DNA from: Streptomyces sp. GSL17-111
GTDB taxonomy: Bacteria; Actinomycetota; Actinomycetes; Streptomycetales; Streptomycetaceae
NCBI RefSeq assembly: GCF_037911585.1
Contig: NZ_JBAJNS010000001.1
Coordinates: 5,615,001 to 5,679,000 of the forward strand
Direction: 5' to 3'
DNA length: 64,000 bases
The position numbers and the translations under genes are program-made. A model generated the notes under the pieces. The model made no database searches. It had not been told where the DNA came from and was given only the letters and a program-made list of their open reading frames with translations. Shown here piece by piece: positions 1-8,416 of the stretch. Position 1 is the stretch's first letter. Every line of letters starts with the position of its first letter.

Positions 1-1
1 C

Positions 2-1324
2 GTCGCCGCCACCGCGGCGGCGAGCACGGTGCCGGCCGCCGCCGCACCCGCGCGGCCCCCGGCCGGCGGGGGCGGACGGACCGCGTCCACCGTCGCCCAC
101 CGGGCGTGGAGCGGTGTCCGCGACTGGCGGCAGGGCTCGTCCGACGGCCTCCGGGTGCACGCGGGACGGCGCCCCGGTCTCCGCGTCGCCGCCCCCGCCG
201 GCACGCTGACCTACCGCGACCCGCACGGCGGTACCGCGCGCGAGCGGTGGGAGTACGGCACGTGGCTCTCCCCGGTCCAGCGCCTGCACCACCCCGCCGG
301 TGAGCTCATCGCCTCCTGGAACGCCCAGACCCCCGCGGGTACCTGGCTGCGGGTCGAGGCCCGCGGGACCTACTCCGACGGCACCTCCTCGCCCTGGTAC
401 ACGCTCGGCGTCTGGACCTCCGGTGACGGCGACGACGTGCCCCGCCGCACGTCGGTGAGCGGCCAGGGCGACGGACGCAGCACGGTGTGGACCGACACCC
501 TCGCCGTCACCGAGGACGGCCTGAAGCTCACCGCCTTCCAGCTCCGCGCCACCCTGCTGCGCGCCCCGGGCAGCCGGGAGACGCCGACGCTGTGGCGGCT
601 GGGCGCCATGACCTCCGACGTGCCCGACCGGTTCGAGGTGCCCGCCACCGAGCCCGGCGAGGCGGCCGGCGTCGAGCTGGACGCGCCCCGCTACTCGCAG
701 AACATCCACATCGGCCGCTACCCCGAGTACGACAACGGCGGGGAGGCCTGGTGCAGCCCGACGTCCTCCCAGATGATCATCGAGTCCTGGGGCCGGGTGC
801 CGGACCCCGCCGACTACGGCTGGGTCGACCCCGCCTACGACGACCCCCAGGTGTGCCACGCGGCCCGAGGCAGCTACGACTACCAGTACGAAGGCTGCGG
901 GAACTGGCCCTTCAACGCGGCCTACGCCGCCACCTACGACGACCTCCAGGCCGTCGTCACCCGGCTGGACTCCCTCCACGACGCCGAACGGCTCGTCCGG
1001 GCCGGCATCCCGCTGATCACCTCGCAGTCCTTCCGGGAGGAGGAGCTGCCCGGCGCCGGGTACGGCACCGCCGGTCACCTGATGACCGTGATCGGCTTCA
1101 CCCGGGACGGCGACGTCATCGCGAACGACCCCAACGCCGACAGCAACGCCGAGGTCCGCCGCGTCTACCCGCGGCGCGCCTTCGAGAACATCTGGCTGCG
1201 CACGAAGCGCCGCGACGCCGACGGCAAGGTCAAGGGCGGCACCGGAGGCGTGTGCTACCTCTACTTCCCCACCCGCCTCACACCCCGCCAGCGCCACGTC
1301 CTGCGCTCCCTCGGCGTGGCCTGA
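2..1324 (+). CDS. Secreted C39-like cysteine peptidase family protein (5' end outside window)
   Basis: The reading frame is open to the left edge, so the start and most of the signal peptide are missing. The visible N-terminus is Ala/Pro-rich (VAATAAAST then PAAAAPARPP), as at the end of a signal peptide or an export linker. A beta-rich N-terminal half precedes a papain-like C-terminal domain. That domain carries the expected triad: Cys in GEAWCSPTSS (about bases 740-770), His in TAGHLMTVIGF, and Asp in ANDPNADS. The fold matches the peptidase C39-like family common in Streptomyces exoproteins. It is probably an extracellular or wall-associated peptidase, and its substrate cannot be read from the sequence. 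The next gene has its own promoter. Confidence 0.8.
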   Translation, partial: VAATAAASTVPAAAAPARPPAGGGGRTASTVAHRAWSGVRDWRQGSSDGLRVHAGRRPGLRVAAPAGTLTYRDPHGGTARERWEYGTWLSPVQRLHHPAGELIASWNAQTPAGTWLRVEARGTYSDGTSSPWYTLGVWTSGDGDDVPRRTSVSGQGDGRSTVWTDTLAVTEDGLKLTAFQLRATLLRAPGSRETPTLWRLGAMTSDVPDRFEVPATEPGEAAGVELDAPRYSQNIHIGRYPEYDNGGEAWCSPTSSQMIIESWGRVPDPADYGWVDPAYDDPQVCHAARGSYDYQYEGCGNWPFNAAYAATYDDLQAVVTRLDSLHDAERLVRAGIPLITSQSFREEELPGAGYGTAGHLMTVIGFTRDGDVIANDPNADSNAEVRRVYPRRAFENIWLRTKRRDADGKVKGGTGGVCYLYFPTRLTPRQRHVLRSLGVA

Positions 1325-1372
1325 ACGCTCACCCGTCCGCCCTCCCTCGTCCGGCGTCCCTCGGCCCCGGGC

Positions 1373-1397
1373 GTGTGACCGTCGGCGCAGCGGGTAC
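1373..1397 (+). promoter_or_regulatory. Sigma-B-type promoter for the SDR-cytochrome b unit
   Basis: GTGT (1373-1376), a 15-base spacer, then GGGTAC (1392-1397) exactly fit the published Streptomyces sigma-B consensus GNNT-N14-16-GGGTAC/T. It lies 42 bases before the GTG of the SDR gene and points toward it. The spacing and wording are the same as in the element at 52786-52810. Sigma-B control is inferred from the match. Confidence 0.65.
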
Positions 1398-1438
1398 CTG
1401 GGCCACCGGCCGGGACGCGTCGGGAAGGGAGGCCGGGT

Positions 1439-2503
1439 GTGCGTGGCGAACAGCGGGTCGTGGTGGTGACGGGCGCGAGCGCCGGGGTCGGCCGGGCGTC
1501 GGCGCGGGCCTTCGGTGAGCGCGGAGCGAAGGTCGCGCTGCTGGCCCGGGGCACGCGCGGGCTCCAGGGGGCCGCCCGGGAGGTCGAGGCGGCCGGCGGG
1601 ACGGCGCTGCCCCTCCCGGTGGACGTCGCCGACCACGCGGCGCTGGCCGAAGCGGCCCGGCGCGTGGAGGCCGAGCTGGGCCCCATCGACGTCTGGGTGA
1701 ACTGCGCCTTCAGCGGCGTCTTCGCACCGGTGGTGGAGGTCCGCCCGGAGGAGTTCAAACGGGTGATGGAAGTGACGTACCTGGGGTACGTCCACGGCAC
1801 CCTGGTGGCCCTCAGCCACATGCGGCCCCGGGGCAGGGGCGCGATCGTGCAGGTCGGCTCGGCGCTGGCCTTCCGCGGCATCCCGCTCCAGGCGGCCTAC
1901 TGCGCGGCCAAGCACGCCGTGCAGGGCTTCACCGAGTCGCTCAGGTGCGAACTGCTCCACGAGCGCAGCTCCGTCCGCGTCACCATGGTGCAGCTGCCGG
2001 CGGTCAACACGCCGCAGTTCGACTGGGTGCTGTCGCGGCTGCCGCGCCGGCCACAGCCAGTGCCTCCCCTCTACGAGCCGGAGACGGTCGCGCGGACGGT
2101 CGTGCACGCCGCGGCGCACCCCCGGCGCCGTGCGTACTGGGTCGGCGGCTCCACCGTCGGCACCCTCCTCGCCAACCGGCTCGCTCCGGGCCTGCTCGAC
2201 CGCTACCTCGCGCGCACCGGCTACGACTCCCAGCAGACCGACGAACCAGCGGACCCGGACGCCCCGGCCAACCTGTGGGAGCCCGCCGACGGGCCCGGGG
2301 GGCGCGACTTCGGCACCCGGGGACGGTTCACCGGCTCCGCGCACCGGCGCAGCCCGCAGGCCGGTCTCTCCCGGCACCACGGCCGTACGGCGGTGGCGGC
2401 GCTGGCCGCGACGGCCGTCACGGCCTCCCTGGTCCACCGGCTGACCTGCCGTCACGTGCGGCGGGGGGACATCGTCGCGGCAGCGGGGCGACACGGCGTT
2501 TGA
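1439..2503 (+). CDS. Short-chain dehydrogenase/reductase with C-terminal extension
   Basis: This is an NAD(P)-dependent oxidoreductase of the classical SDR fold. It shows the nucleotide motif TGASAGVG near residue 11, the catalytic Ser in VGSALAF and the catalytic pair in YCAAK (about residues 150-154). The usual SDR core is about 250 residues. Here about 100 residues follow, ending in a hydrophobic stretch (AVAALAATAVTASLVHRL) and a basic tail, so the protein may be membrane-attached. The GTG start follows AAGGGAGG at good spacing. The cytochrome b gene begins about 60 bases downstream on the same strand, so the two are probably cotranscribed from the sigma-B-type promoter at 1373. The substrate is unknown. 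Confidence 0.85.
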   Translation: MRGEQRVVVVTGASAGVGRASARAFGERGAKVALLARGTRGLQGAAREVEAAGGTALPLPVDVADHAALAEAARRVEAELGPIDVWVNCAFSGVFAPVVEVRPEEFKRVMEVTYLGYVHGTLVALSHMRPRGRGAIVQVGSALAFRGIPLQAAYCAAKHAVQGFTESLRCELLHERSSVRVTMVQLPAVNTPQFDWVLSRLPRRPQPVPPLYEPETVARTVVHAAAHPRRRAYWVGGSTVGTLLANRLAPGLLDRYLARTGYDSQQTDEPADPDAPANLWEPADGPGGRDFGTRGRFTGSAHRRSPQAGLSRHHGRTAVAALAATAVTASLVHRLTCRHVRRGDIVAAAGRHGV

Positions 2504-2564
2504 CCGGCGCGGGGCGGGAAACCGGGGAAGCCACTGTCCGCGCCGATGAGGAGTGCGAGCGCCC

Positions 2565-4223
2565 GTGTTGCCGTCCCGCAGGAAGGCTCGCGTCCAGGAC
2601 GCGACCAGACAGGCGGCGCTCCGTACCTTCGACTCGCTCGACGCGCGGCTGCCCGTCGCCCGGGGCGGCAAGGAGATCCTGCGCAAGGCCTTCCCGGGCC
2701 ACTGGTCGTTCCTGCTCGGGGAGCTGGCGCTCTACAGCTTCGTCGTGCTCCTGCTCACCGGCGTCTTCCTCACCCTCTTCTTCGACCCCAGCATGGGCGA
2801 GGTCGTCTACGGCGGTTCCTACGAGCCGCTGCGCGGCGTGCGGATGTCGGCGGCGTACGCCTCGACGCTGGACATCAGCTTCGACGTGCGCGGCGGCCTG
2901 CTGATCCGGCAGATCCACCACTGGGCGGCGCTGCTGTTCACGGCGGCGATCGCCCTGCACCTGCTGCGGGTCTTCTTCACCGGCGCCTTCCGCCGCCCCC
3001 GGGAGTTCAACTGGGTCGTGGGCGTCACGCTGTTCCTGCTGGCCCTCGGCGAGGGCTTCTGCGGCTACTCCCTGCCCGACGACCTGCTCTCCGGGACGGG
3101 CCTGCGGATCGCACAGGGCATCATGCTCTCCATCCCGGTCGTGGGCACCTACCTCAGCTTCCTCGTCTTCGGCGGCGAGTACCCGGGCGACATCATCATT
3201 CCGCGCCTGTACGTGACGCACATCCTGCTCGTGCCCGGCCTGCTGCTGGCGCTGATCACCGTGCACCTCGTGCTCGTCTTCTATCTGAAGCACACCCAGT
3301 GGGCGGCCAAGGGGCACACCAACCGCAACGTCGTGGGCGACGCGATGGTCCCGCTGTTCGTCGCCAAGTCCGGCGGGCTGTTCTTCTGCGTCTTCGGCGT
3401 CCTGGCGGTCCTCGGTGCCGTCGCGCAGATCAACCCGATCTGGGCGTACGGCCCCTACCGCACCGAGCAGGTCTCCACCTTCTCTCAGCCCGACTGGTAC
3501 ATCGGCTTCCTGGAGGGCTCCCTGCGGCTCATGCCCGGCTGGGAGATCAGTCTGTGGGGCCACACGCTGATGCTGAACGTGCTGGTCCCGGCCGTGCTGC
3601 TGCCCGCCGCGCTCTTCGCGGTCCTCTACCTCTACCCGTTCTTCGAACGCTGGGTCACCGGCGACCGGGGTGAGCACCACCTGTGCGACCGGCCGCGCGA
3701 CCGGCCCACCCGTACCGGGCTCGGTGTCGCCGGGGTCACCTTCTACGGGGTGCTGCTGCTGGCGGGTGGCCAGGACCTGATCGCCTACCTCTTCCACCTG
3801 TCGGTGAACGGGCTGGTGTGGTTCTTCCGAGCGGCCGTGTTCGCCGCCCCCCTGCTGGCGTTCCTCCTCACCCGGCGCGTGTGCCTGGCGCTCCAGGAGC
3901 GGGACCGGGACCGGCTGCTGGAGGGCGACGAGAGCGGGCACGTCGGCCAGTCCGTCGCCGGCGGGTTCGGGGACCGGCACCGGCCGCTGCCGGCCGAGAA
4001 GCGCTACCCGCTGCTGGTCCGGGACGTACCCCGCCCGGTGGACGGGGGCCCGCCCGCCGCCGAGGGGGCCGGGGGACGCCCGCCACGCCGGGAGCGGCTG
4101 CGCGGGGCGCTGAACCGCTGGTACTACGGCAGGCGGGTCGAGATGCCGACGACCCCCGAGGAGCGGCGCGAGATCGCCGTGCGCACCGCGCCCCCCGGCC
4201 GCACGGGTCGGGACGGCGGCTGA
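2565..4223 (+). CDS. QcrB-like cytochrome b subunit (satellite copy)
   Basis: This is a membrane diheme cytochrome b of the bc1/b6f type that oxidises menaquinol. The two heme-ligand helices are visible as HHWAALLFTAAIALHLL and HILLVPGLLLALITVHLV, and PDW of the quinol-site region occurs in SQPDWYIGF. At about 550 residues with a long charged C-terminal tail it matches actinobacterial QcrB rather than the shorter mitochondrial type. GTG 2565 is chosen because GAGGAG (2548-2553) lies 11 bases upstream, whereas GTG 2553 would overlap that site. No Rieske (qcrA) or cytochrome cc (qcrC) gene is adjacent, so this is an extra copy outside the main bcc operon. It follows the SDR gene closely and converges on ctaF. 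Confidence 0.9.
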   Translation: MLPSRRKARVQDATRQAALRTFDSLDARLPVARGGKEILRKAFPGHWSFLLGELALYSFVVLLLTGVFLTLFFDPSMGEVVYGGSYEPLRGVRMSAAYASTLDISFDVRGGLLIRQIHHWAALLFTAAIALHLLRVFFTGAFRRPREFNWVVGVTLFLLALGEGFCGYSLPDDLLSGTGLRIAQGIMLSIPVVGTYLSFLVFGGEYPGDIIIPRLYVTHILLVPGLLLALITVHLVLVFYLKHTQWAAKGHTNRNVVGDAMVPLFVAKSGGLFFCVFGVLAVLGAVAQINPIWAYGPYRTEQVSTFSQPDWYIGFLEGSLRLMPGWEISLWGHTLMLNVLVPAVLLPAALFAVLYLYPFFERWVTGDRGEHHLCDRPRDRPTRTGLGVAGVTFYGVLLLAGGQDLIAYLFHLSVNGLVWFFRAAVFAAPLLAFLLTRRVCLALQERDRDRLLEGDESGHVGQSVAGGFGDRHRPLPAEKRYPLLVRDVPRPVDGGPPAAEGAGGRPPRRERLRGALNRWYYGRRVEMPTTPEERREIAVRTAPPGRTGRDGG

Positions 4224-4246
4224 GCGGCCCGGAAGCGGCCGGCGCG

Positions 4247-4633
4247 TCAGTCCGGGTCGGCGTACTGGAGGACGAAGGCGAAGACCCCGCCGGTGAGCAC
4301 CGCGAAGCCGATCAGGAGGAGCCACAACCCGAAGACGACGCCGAGGCCGAGCAGGGCCATGCCGGCCGCCGTCACCACCGGGGCGCCGCTGTGCGGCGGG
4401 AAGAAGTCCAGCGGCCCGGCCCGCTCCATGATCTCCCCCTCGCGACGGTCCTCGGGCCGCCGCCCACGGCGCCGGTACTGCGTCCACAGGAAGAAGGCGA
4501 CGAGCCCCGCCATCAGACAGCACACCACCAGGACGGCGCCGCCCGCCGGGTCGTCCCCGTACCGCAGGTACACCGGCGCGACGACCGCGAAGAAGCCCGC
4601 GACGCCCGCGAAGTACAGGGCCTCCGCTCTCAT
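4247..4633 (-). CDS. ctaF: Cytochrome c oxidase subunit IV, actinobacterial type (CtaF-like)
   Basis: A 128-residue membrane protein with about four hydrophobic helices (YFAGVAGFFAVVAPVYLRYG near the N-terminus, GAVLVVCCLMAGLVAFFLW, and two near the C-terminus). It has the short central loop with PLDFFPPHSGAP and the C-terminal VLQYADPD seen in actinobacterial subunit IV. The start ATG (4633-4631) overlaps the TGA of ctaD in an ATGA arrangement, so translation is coupled and the two subunits are made together. It probably helps stabilise this oxidase copy. It converges tail to tail with the cytochrome b gene, with only 23 bases between. Confidence 0.85.
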   Translation of the reverse strand: MRAEALYFAGVAGFFAVVAPVYLRYGDDPAGGAVLVVCCLMAGLVAFFLWTQYRRRGRRPEDRREGEIMERAGPLDFFPPHSGAPVVTAAGMALLGLGVVFGLWLLLIGFAVLTGGVFAFVLQYADPD

Positions 4634-6336
4634 GACCGCCTCAGCTCCTCTTTCCACCGCTGTTCGTAGGCGACGATCTCCGGATGGTTGACGCTGAACG
4701 CCGGGTCGTTGGACCGCACGCGGGGCAGCGTCACGAAGTTGTGGCGGGGCGGCGGGCACGAGGTCGCCCACTCCAGTGACCTGCCGTAGCCCCAGGGGTC
4801 GTTCCCGGTGACCCGGGGGGCGTGCTGGGTGGTCCACCACACGTTGTAGAGGAACACCATTGTGGAGACGCCCAGCAGGAAGGCCCCGGCGGTGGAGACG
4901 ACGTTCAGCACGGTGAACCCGTCCGCCTCCAGGTAGTCCACGACCCGGCGCGGCATGCCGCTCTCGCCCAGCCAGTGCTGCACGAGGAAAGTGATCTGGA
5001 AGGCGACCAGCGTCGACCAGAAGTGGACCCTGCCCAGACCCTCGTGGAGCATCCGCCCGGTGAACTTCGGCCACCAGAAGTAGAAGCCGCCGAACATCGC
5101 GAAGACGACGGTGCCGAAGAGCACGTAGTGCAGGTGGGCGACGACGAAGTAGCTGTCCGTCAGGTGGAAGTCCAGCGGCGGGGACGCCACCAGGACGCCG
5201 GTGAGCCCGCCGAGCAGGAACGTCACCAGGAACCCCAGCGCCCACAGCATCGGTGTCTCGAAGCTCAGCGAACCGCGCCACATCGTGCCGATCCAGTTGA
5301 AGAACTTCACCCCGGTGGGCACCGCGATGAGGAAGGACGTCAGCGAGAAGAACGGCAGCAGCACCGCGCCGGTCGCGAACATGTGGTGCGCCCACACCAC
5401 CGCCGACAGCATGGTGATCGCGATCGTCGCACCGATCAGACCCAGGTAGCCGAAGACGGGTTTGCGGCTGAAGACCGGGATGATCTCGGTGACGATGCCG
5501 AAGAAGGGCAGCGCCACGATGTAGACCTCGGGATGGCCGAAGAACCAGAACAGGTGCTGCCACAGGATCGCGCCGCCGTTCGCGGGGTCGAAGATGTGGG
5601 AGCCGAAGGTGCGGTCCGAGGCCAGCGCCAGCAGGGCCGCTGTCAGGACGGGGAAGGCCAGCAGGGCGAGGATCGAGGTGAACAGCACGTTCCAGGTGAA
5701 CAGCGGCATCCGGAACATCGTCATCCCCGGCGCCCGCAGACAGATGACCGTCGTGATGAAGTTGACCGAGCCCAGGATCGTGCTCGTGCCGGCCACGACG
5801 AGCCCCATCGTCCACAGGTCCGCCCCGACGCCCGGCGAGTACGCCTGGCTGTTCAGCGGCGCGTAGGCGAACCAGCCGAACGAGGCCGCCCCGCCGGGCG
5901 TCAGGAAGCCCGCCACCACCATGAGACCGCCGAAGAGGTACACCCAGTAGGTGAACGCGTTCAGCCGGGGGAAGGCGACGTCCGGCGCCCCGATCTGGAG
6001 CGGCATGATGGCGTTCGCGAAGCCGGCGAACAGCGGCGTCGCGAAGAGCAGCATCATGATCGTGCCGTGGATGGTGACGAACTGGTTGTACTGGTCCGGT
6101 GTCGTCAGCTGCAGCCCCGGAGCGGCCAGTTCGGTGCGCATGAGGAGGGCCAGCAGGCCGGCGAAGAGGAAGAAGCCGAACGAGGTCACCAGGTAGAGGT
6201 TGCCGATGACCTTGTGGTCCGTGGTCCGCAGCCACTCCGTGACCTGCCGTCCGAGCCGCCGCGGCTCCTCCCCGGGCTCCGCCGGACGGCCCTCGGGGCC
6301 CACGCCCACCGGGGCCGCGTGTTCCTGATGGGCCAT
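4630..6336 (-). CDS. ctaD: Cytochrome c oxidase subunit I (heme-copper oxidase, A-type)
   Basis: Twelve-helix catalytic subunit of an aa3-type terminal oxidase reducing O2 in the membrane. The CuB/Tyr motif reads WFFGHPEVYIVALP, the CuB histidine pair reads WAHHM, and the heme histidines lie in VVAHLHYVLFG. The K-channel lysine is present in PTGVKFFNW, and a D-channel aspartate in GAPDVAFPRLN. At 568 residues it is of normal length. ATG 6336 is preceded by AGGAG at 7 bases; earlier in-frame codons lack a site. It forms a coupled pair with ctaF but lacks ctaC and ctaE neighbours, so it must borrow those subunits or use diverged ones elsewhere. A sigma-B-like promoter lies at 6416-6393. Confidence 0.95.
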   Translation of the reverse strand: MAHQEHAAPVGVGPEGRPAEPGEEPRRLGRQVTEWLRTTDHKVIGNLYLVTSFGFFLFAGLLALLMRTELAAPGLQLTTPDQYNQFVTIHGTIMMLLFATPLFAGFANAIMPLQIGAPDVAFPRLNAFTYWVYLFGGLMVVAGFLTPGGAASFGWFAYAPLNSQAYSPGVGADLWTMGLVVAGTSTILGSVNFITTVICLRAPGMTMFRMPLFTWNVLFTSILALLAFPVLTAALLALASDRTFGSHIFDPANGGAILWQHLFWFFGHPEVYIVALPFFGIVTEIIPVFSRKPVFGYLGLIGATIAITMLSAVVWAHHMFATGAVLLPFFSLTSFLIAVPTGVKFFNWIGTMWRGSLSFETPMLWALGFLVTFLLGGLTGVLVASPPLDFHLTDSYFVVAHLHYVLFGTVVFAMFGGFYFWWPKFTGRMLHEGLGRVHFWSTLVAFQITFLVQHWLGESGMPRRVVDYLEADGFTVLNVVSTAGAFLLGVSTMVFLYNVWWTTQHAPRVTGNDPWGYGRSLEWATSCPPPRHNFVTLPRVRSNDPAFSVNHPEIVAYEQRWKEELRRS

Positions 6337-6362
6337 CACCACACTCCTCGCGGGGTCGCACC

Positions 6363-6389
6363 GGTCACCGGCCGGGCCGGTCGGTGACC
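6363..6389. repeat. Inverted repeat in the ctaD leader
   Basis: GGTCACCG (6363-6370) and CGGTGACC (6382-6389) are perfect 8-bp arms with an 11-base spacer. They lie between the likely ctaD promoter and its start. It could be a regulator site or a leader hairpin; no known regulator consensus was recognised. Confidence 0.4.
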
Positions 6390-6392
6390 GAC

Positions 6393-6416
6393 TGACCCCG
6401 CCGCCGGTGGTTAAAC
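6393..6416 (-). promoter_or_regulatory. Sigma-B-like promoter for ctaD-ctaF
   Basis: On the minus strand GTTT (6416-6413), 14 bases, then GGGTCA (6398-6393). The -35 and spacing fit the sigma-B consensus and the -10 matches GGGT but not the final TAC/T. It lies about 57 bases before the ctaD start. The match is imperfect, but a back-to-back partner at 6548 supports it. Confidence 0.4.
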
Positions 6417-6547
6417 CCTGGTCCACGCGTGCGGCCCCACCCGCCCCGACACACCGAAGCGGTCGTCACCCCGGCGGAAACGCGTATCCGTGCCCAGCCG
6501 CCCGCAGGGCCCAGCCCCGGTGCGGCCCCGCACCCGGCGGACGGGCC

Positions 6548-6571
6548 GTTTACCCGTCCGCCGCCGGGTAA
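6548..6571 (+). promoter_or_regulatory. Sigma-B-like promoter for the ThDP enzyme operon
   Basis: GTTT (6548-6551), 14 bases, then GGGTAA (6566-6571). Only the last base departs from GNNT-N14-16-GGGTAC/T. The same sequence contains the inverted repeat TTACCCG (6550-6556) and CGGGTAA (6565-6571), so a repressor could also act here. The start codon is 43 bases downstream. Confidence 0.5.
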
Positions 6572-6613
6572 CCCGCCCCACGCCCAGTGGAGACGAGGAT
6601 TGCGGAGGACGAC

Positions 6614-8416
6614 GTGACTCAGGTCGCCGACTACGTGCTCGAACGCCTGAAGGCGTGGGGGACGCACCGCGTGTACGGCTACCCCGGCGACGGCATCAAC
6701 GGCCTCCTGGGAGCCTTCGACCGGGCGCACGGCGACCCGGAGTTCATCCAGGCCCGCCACGAGGAGATGGCCGCCTTCATGGCCTGCGGCCACGCCAAGT
6801 TCACCGGGGAGGTCGGTGTCTGCGTCGCCACCTCGGGTCCCGGAGGCGTCCACCTGCTCAACGGCCTCTATGACGCCAAGCTCGACCACCAGCCCGTCGT
6901 CGCCGTCGTCGGGCAGCAGAAGCGCTTGTGCCTGGGCTCGCACTACCAGCAGGAGATCGCGCTGGAGAACCTCTTCGCCGACGTCTCCGAGTTCTGCCAG
7001 ATGGTGACGCACCCCGGGCAGGCCCGGCACGTCATCGACCGCGCCTACAAGACGGCACTCACCCGCCGGGGCGTCGCCACCATCATCATTCCGGACGACG
7101 TGCAGGAGGAGGAGGCCCAGCCGTCCCCGCCCAAGGCGCACGGCTCCGTCTTCTCCAGTGTCGGATGGAGCCGGCCGCGCATGCTGCCCGACGAGCGGGA
7201 GCTGCGCAAGGCCGCCGGCGTCCTCAACGAGGGCGAGCGCGTCGCCATCCTCATCGGGCAGGGCGCCGCCGAGGCCGAGGCCGAGGTCAAGGAGGTCGCC
7301 GAGCTGCTCGGCGCCGGCGTCGCCAAGGCCCTCCTCGGCCGCGAGGTGCTGCCCGACTCCCTGCCCTACGTCACCGGCCCCATCGGCCTGCTGGGCAGCA
7401 GGGCCAGCGACGAGATGATCCAGCACTGCGACACGCTGTTCATGATCGGCACGAGCTTCCCGTACTCCGAGTGGCTCCCCGACGAGGGACAGGCCCGGGG
7501 CGTGGAGATCGACATCGACGGGTGCATGATCGGGATGCGCTACCCGATGGACGCCCACCTCGTCGGCGACTCCAAGGAGACGCTGCGCGCCCTCATCCCG
7601 ATGCTCCGCCGCAAGGAGGACCGGAGCTGGCGCAAGCAGATCGAGAAGGACGTCAAGGACTGGCACCGCGTCTGCGAACGCCGCGCGGACCAGCACTTCG
7701 ACGGCACCATCAACCCGCAGGCGGTGGCGAGCGAACTCTCGCCCCGGCTGCCCGACCACGCCATCGTGACGGCCGACTCCGGCTCCGGCACGAACTGGTG
7801 GGCCCGCCACCTCCTGCTGCGCGAGGGGATGCGGGCGTCCCTGTCCGGCACGCTCGCCACCATGGGCCCGGCCGTGCCCTACGCCATCGCCGCCCGCTTC
7901 GCCTACCCCGACCGCCCGGTGGTGGCCTTCATCGGGGACGGCGCGTTCCAGATGAACGGCATGAACGAGATGATCACCGTCAAGCGGTACCTGGACCGCC
8001 TGTCGGGCAGCCGGCCGCTGGTCTTCTGCGTCCTCAACAACCAGGACCTCAACCAGGTCACCTGGGAGCAGCGGGCCATGGGCGGTGACCCGAAGTACCC
8101 CGGCTCGCAGGACATCCCCGACGTGCCCTACGCCGCGTACGCCGAGCTCCTCGGGCTGAAGGGCATCCGCTGCGAGTCGCCGAGGAAGGTCGGCGCCGCC
8201 TGGGACGAGGCGCTGGCCAGCGACGTGCCCGTCGTCCTGGAGTTCAAGGTCGACGCCGAGATCGCCCCGATCCCGCCCCACATCATGCTCGACCAGGGAA
8301 AGAAGGCCGCGAAGGCCATGGTCCACGATCCCGACCGCACCGGGATCGCGGCCCGGGGGGTGCGCCAGAAGCTCACCGAGTTCGCCGGCCGGCTCCCCGG
8401 TCGCGACCATGGCTGA
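6614..8416 (+). CDS. Thiamine-diphosphate enzyme of the pyruvate oxidase/acetolactate synthase family
   Basis: Cytoplasmic ThDP- and probably FAD-dependent enzyme resembling pyruvate:quinone oxidase (PoxB). The N-terminal PYR domain has the activating Glu in ARHEEMAAFMA and the motif ATSGPGGVHLLNGLYDAK. The C-terminal PP domain has the ThDP/Mg signature GDGAFQMNGMNE followed by LNNQDLNQVTWE. A central DHS-FAD domain lies between. GTG 6614 is chosen because GGAGG sits 5 bases upstream; the in-frame GTG at 6587 has no comparable site. The stop overlaps the start of the GH15 gene by 8 bases. The likely reaction is oxidative decarboxylation of a 2-oxo acid with electrons passed to menaquinone, which would suit the neighbouring oxidase genes. 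Substrate assignment is inference. Confidence 0.85.
   Translation: MTQVADYVLERLKAWGTHRVYGYPGDGINGLLGAFDRAHGDPEFIQARHEEMAAFMACGHAKFTGEVGVCVATSGPGGVHLLNGLYDAKLDHQPVVAVVGQQKRLCLGSHYQQEIALENLFADVSEFCQMVTHPGQARHVIDRAYKTALTRRGVATIIIPDDVQEEEAQPSPPKAHGSVFSSVGWSRPRMLPDERELRKAAGVLNEGERVAILIGQGAAEAEAEVKEVAELLGAGVAKALLGREVLPDSLPYVTGPIGLLGSRASDEMIQHCDTLFMIGTSFPYSEWLPDEGQARGVEIDIDGCMIGMRYPMDAHLVGDSKETLRALIPMLRRKEDRSWRKQIEKDVKDWHRVCERRADQHFDGTINPQAVASELSPRLPDHAIVTADSGSGTNWWARHLLLREGMRASLSGTLATMGPAVPYAIAARFAYPDRPVVAFIGDGAFQMNGMNEMITVKRYLDRLSGSRPLVFCVLNNQDLNQVTWEQRAMGGDPKYPGSQDIPDVPYAAYAELLGLKGIRCESPRKVGAAWDEALASDVPVVLEFKVDAEIAPIPPHIMLDQGKKAAKAMVHDPDRTGIAARGVRQKLTEFAGRLPGRDHG

Noticed and set aside
2418..4523. 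A 701-codon minus-strand frame over the cytochrome b gene
   Set aside because: The opposite strand encodes an obvious cytochrome b with heme-ligand helices; the minus frame is a shadow.
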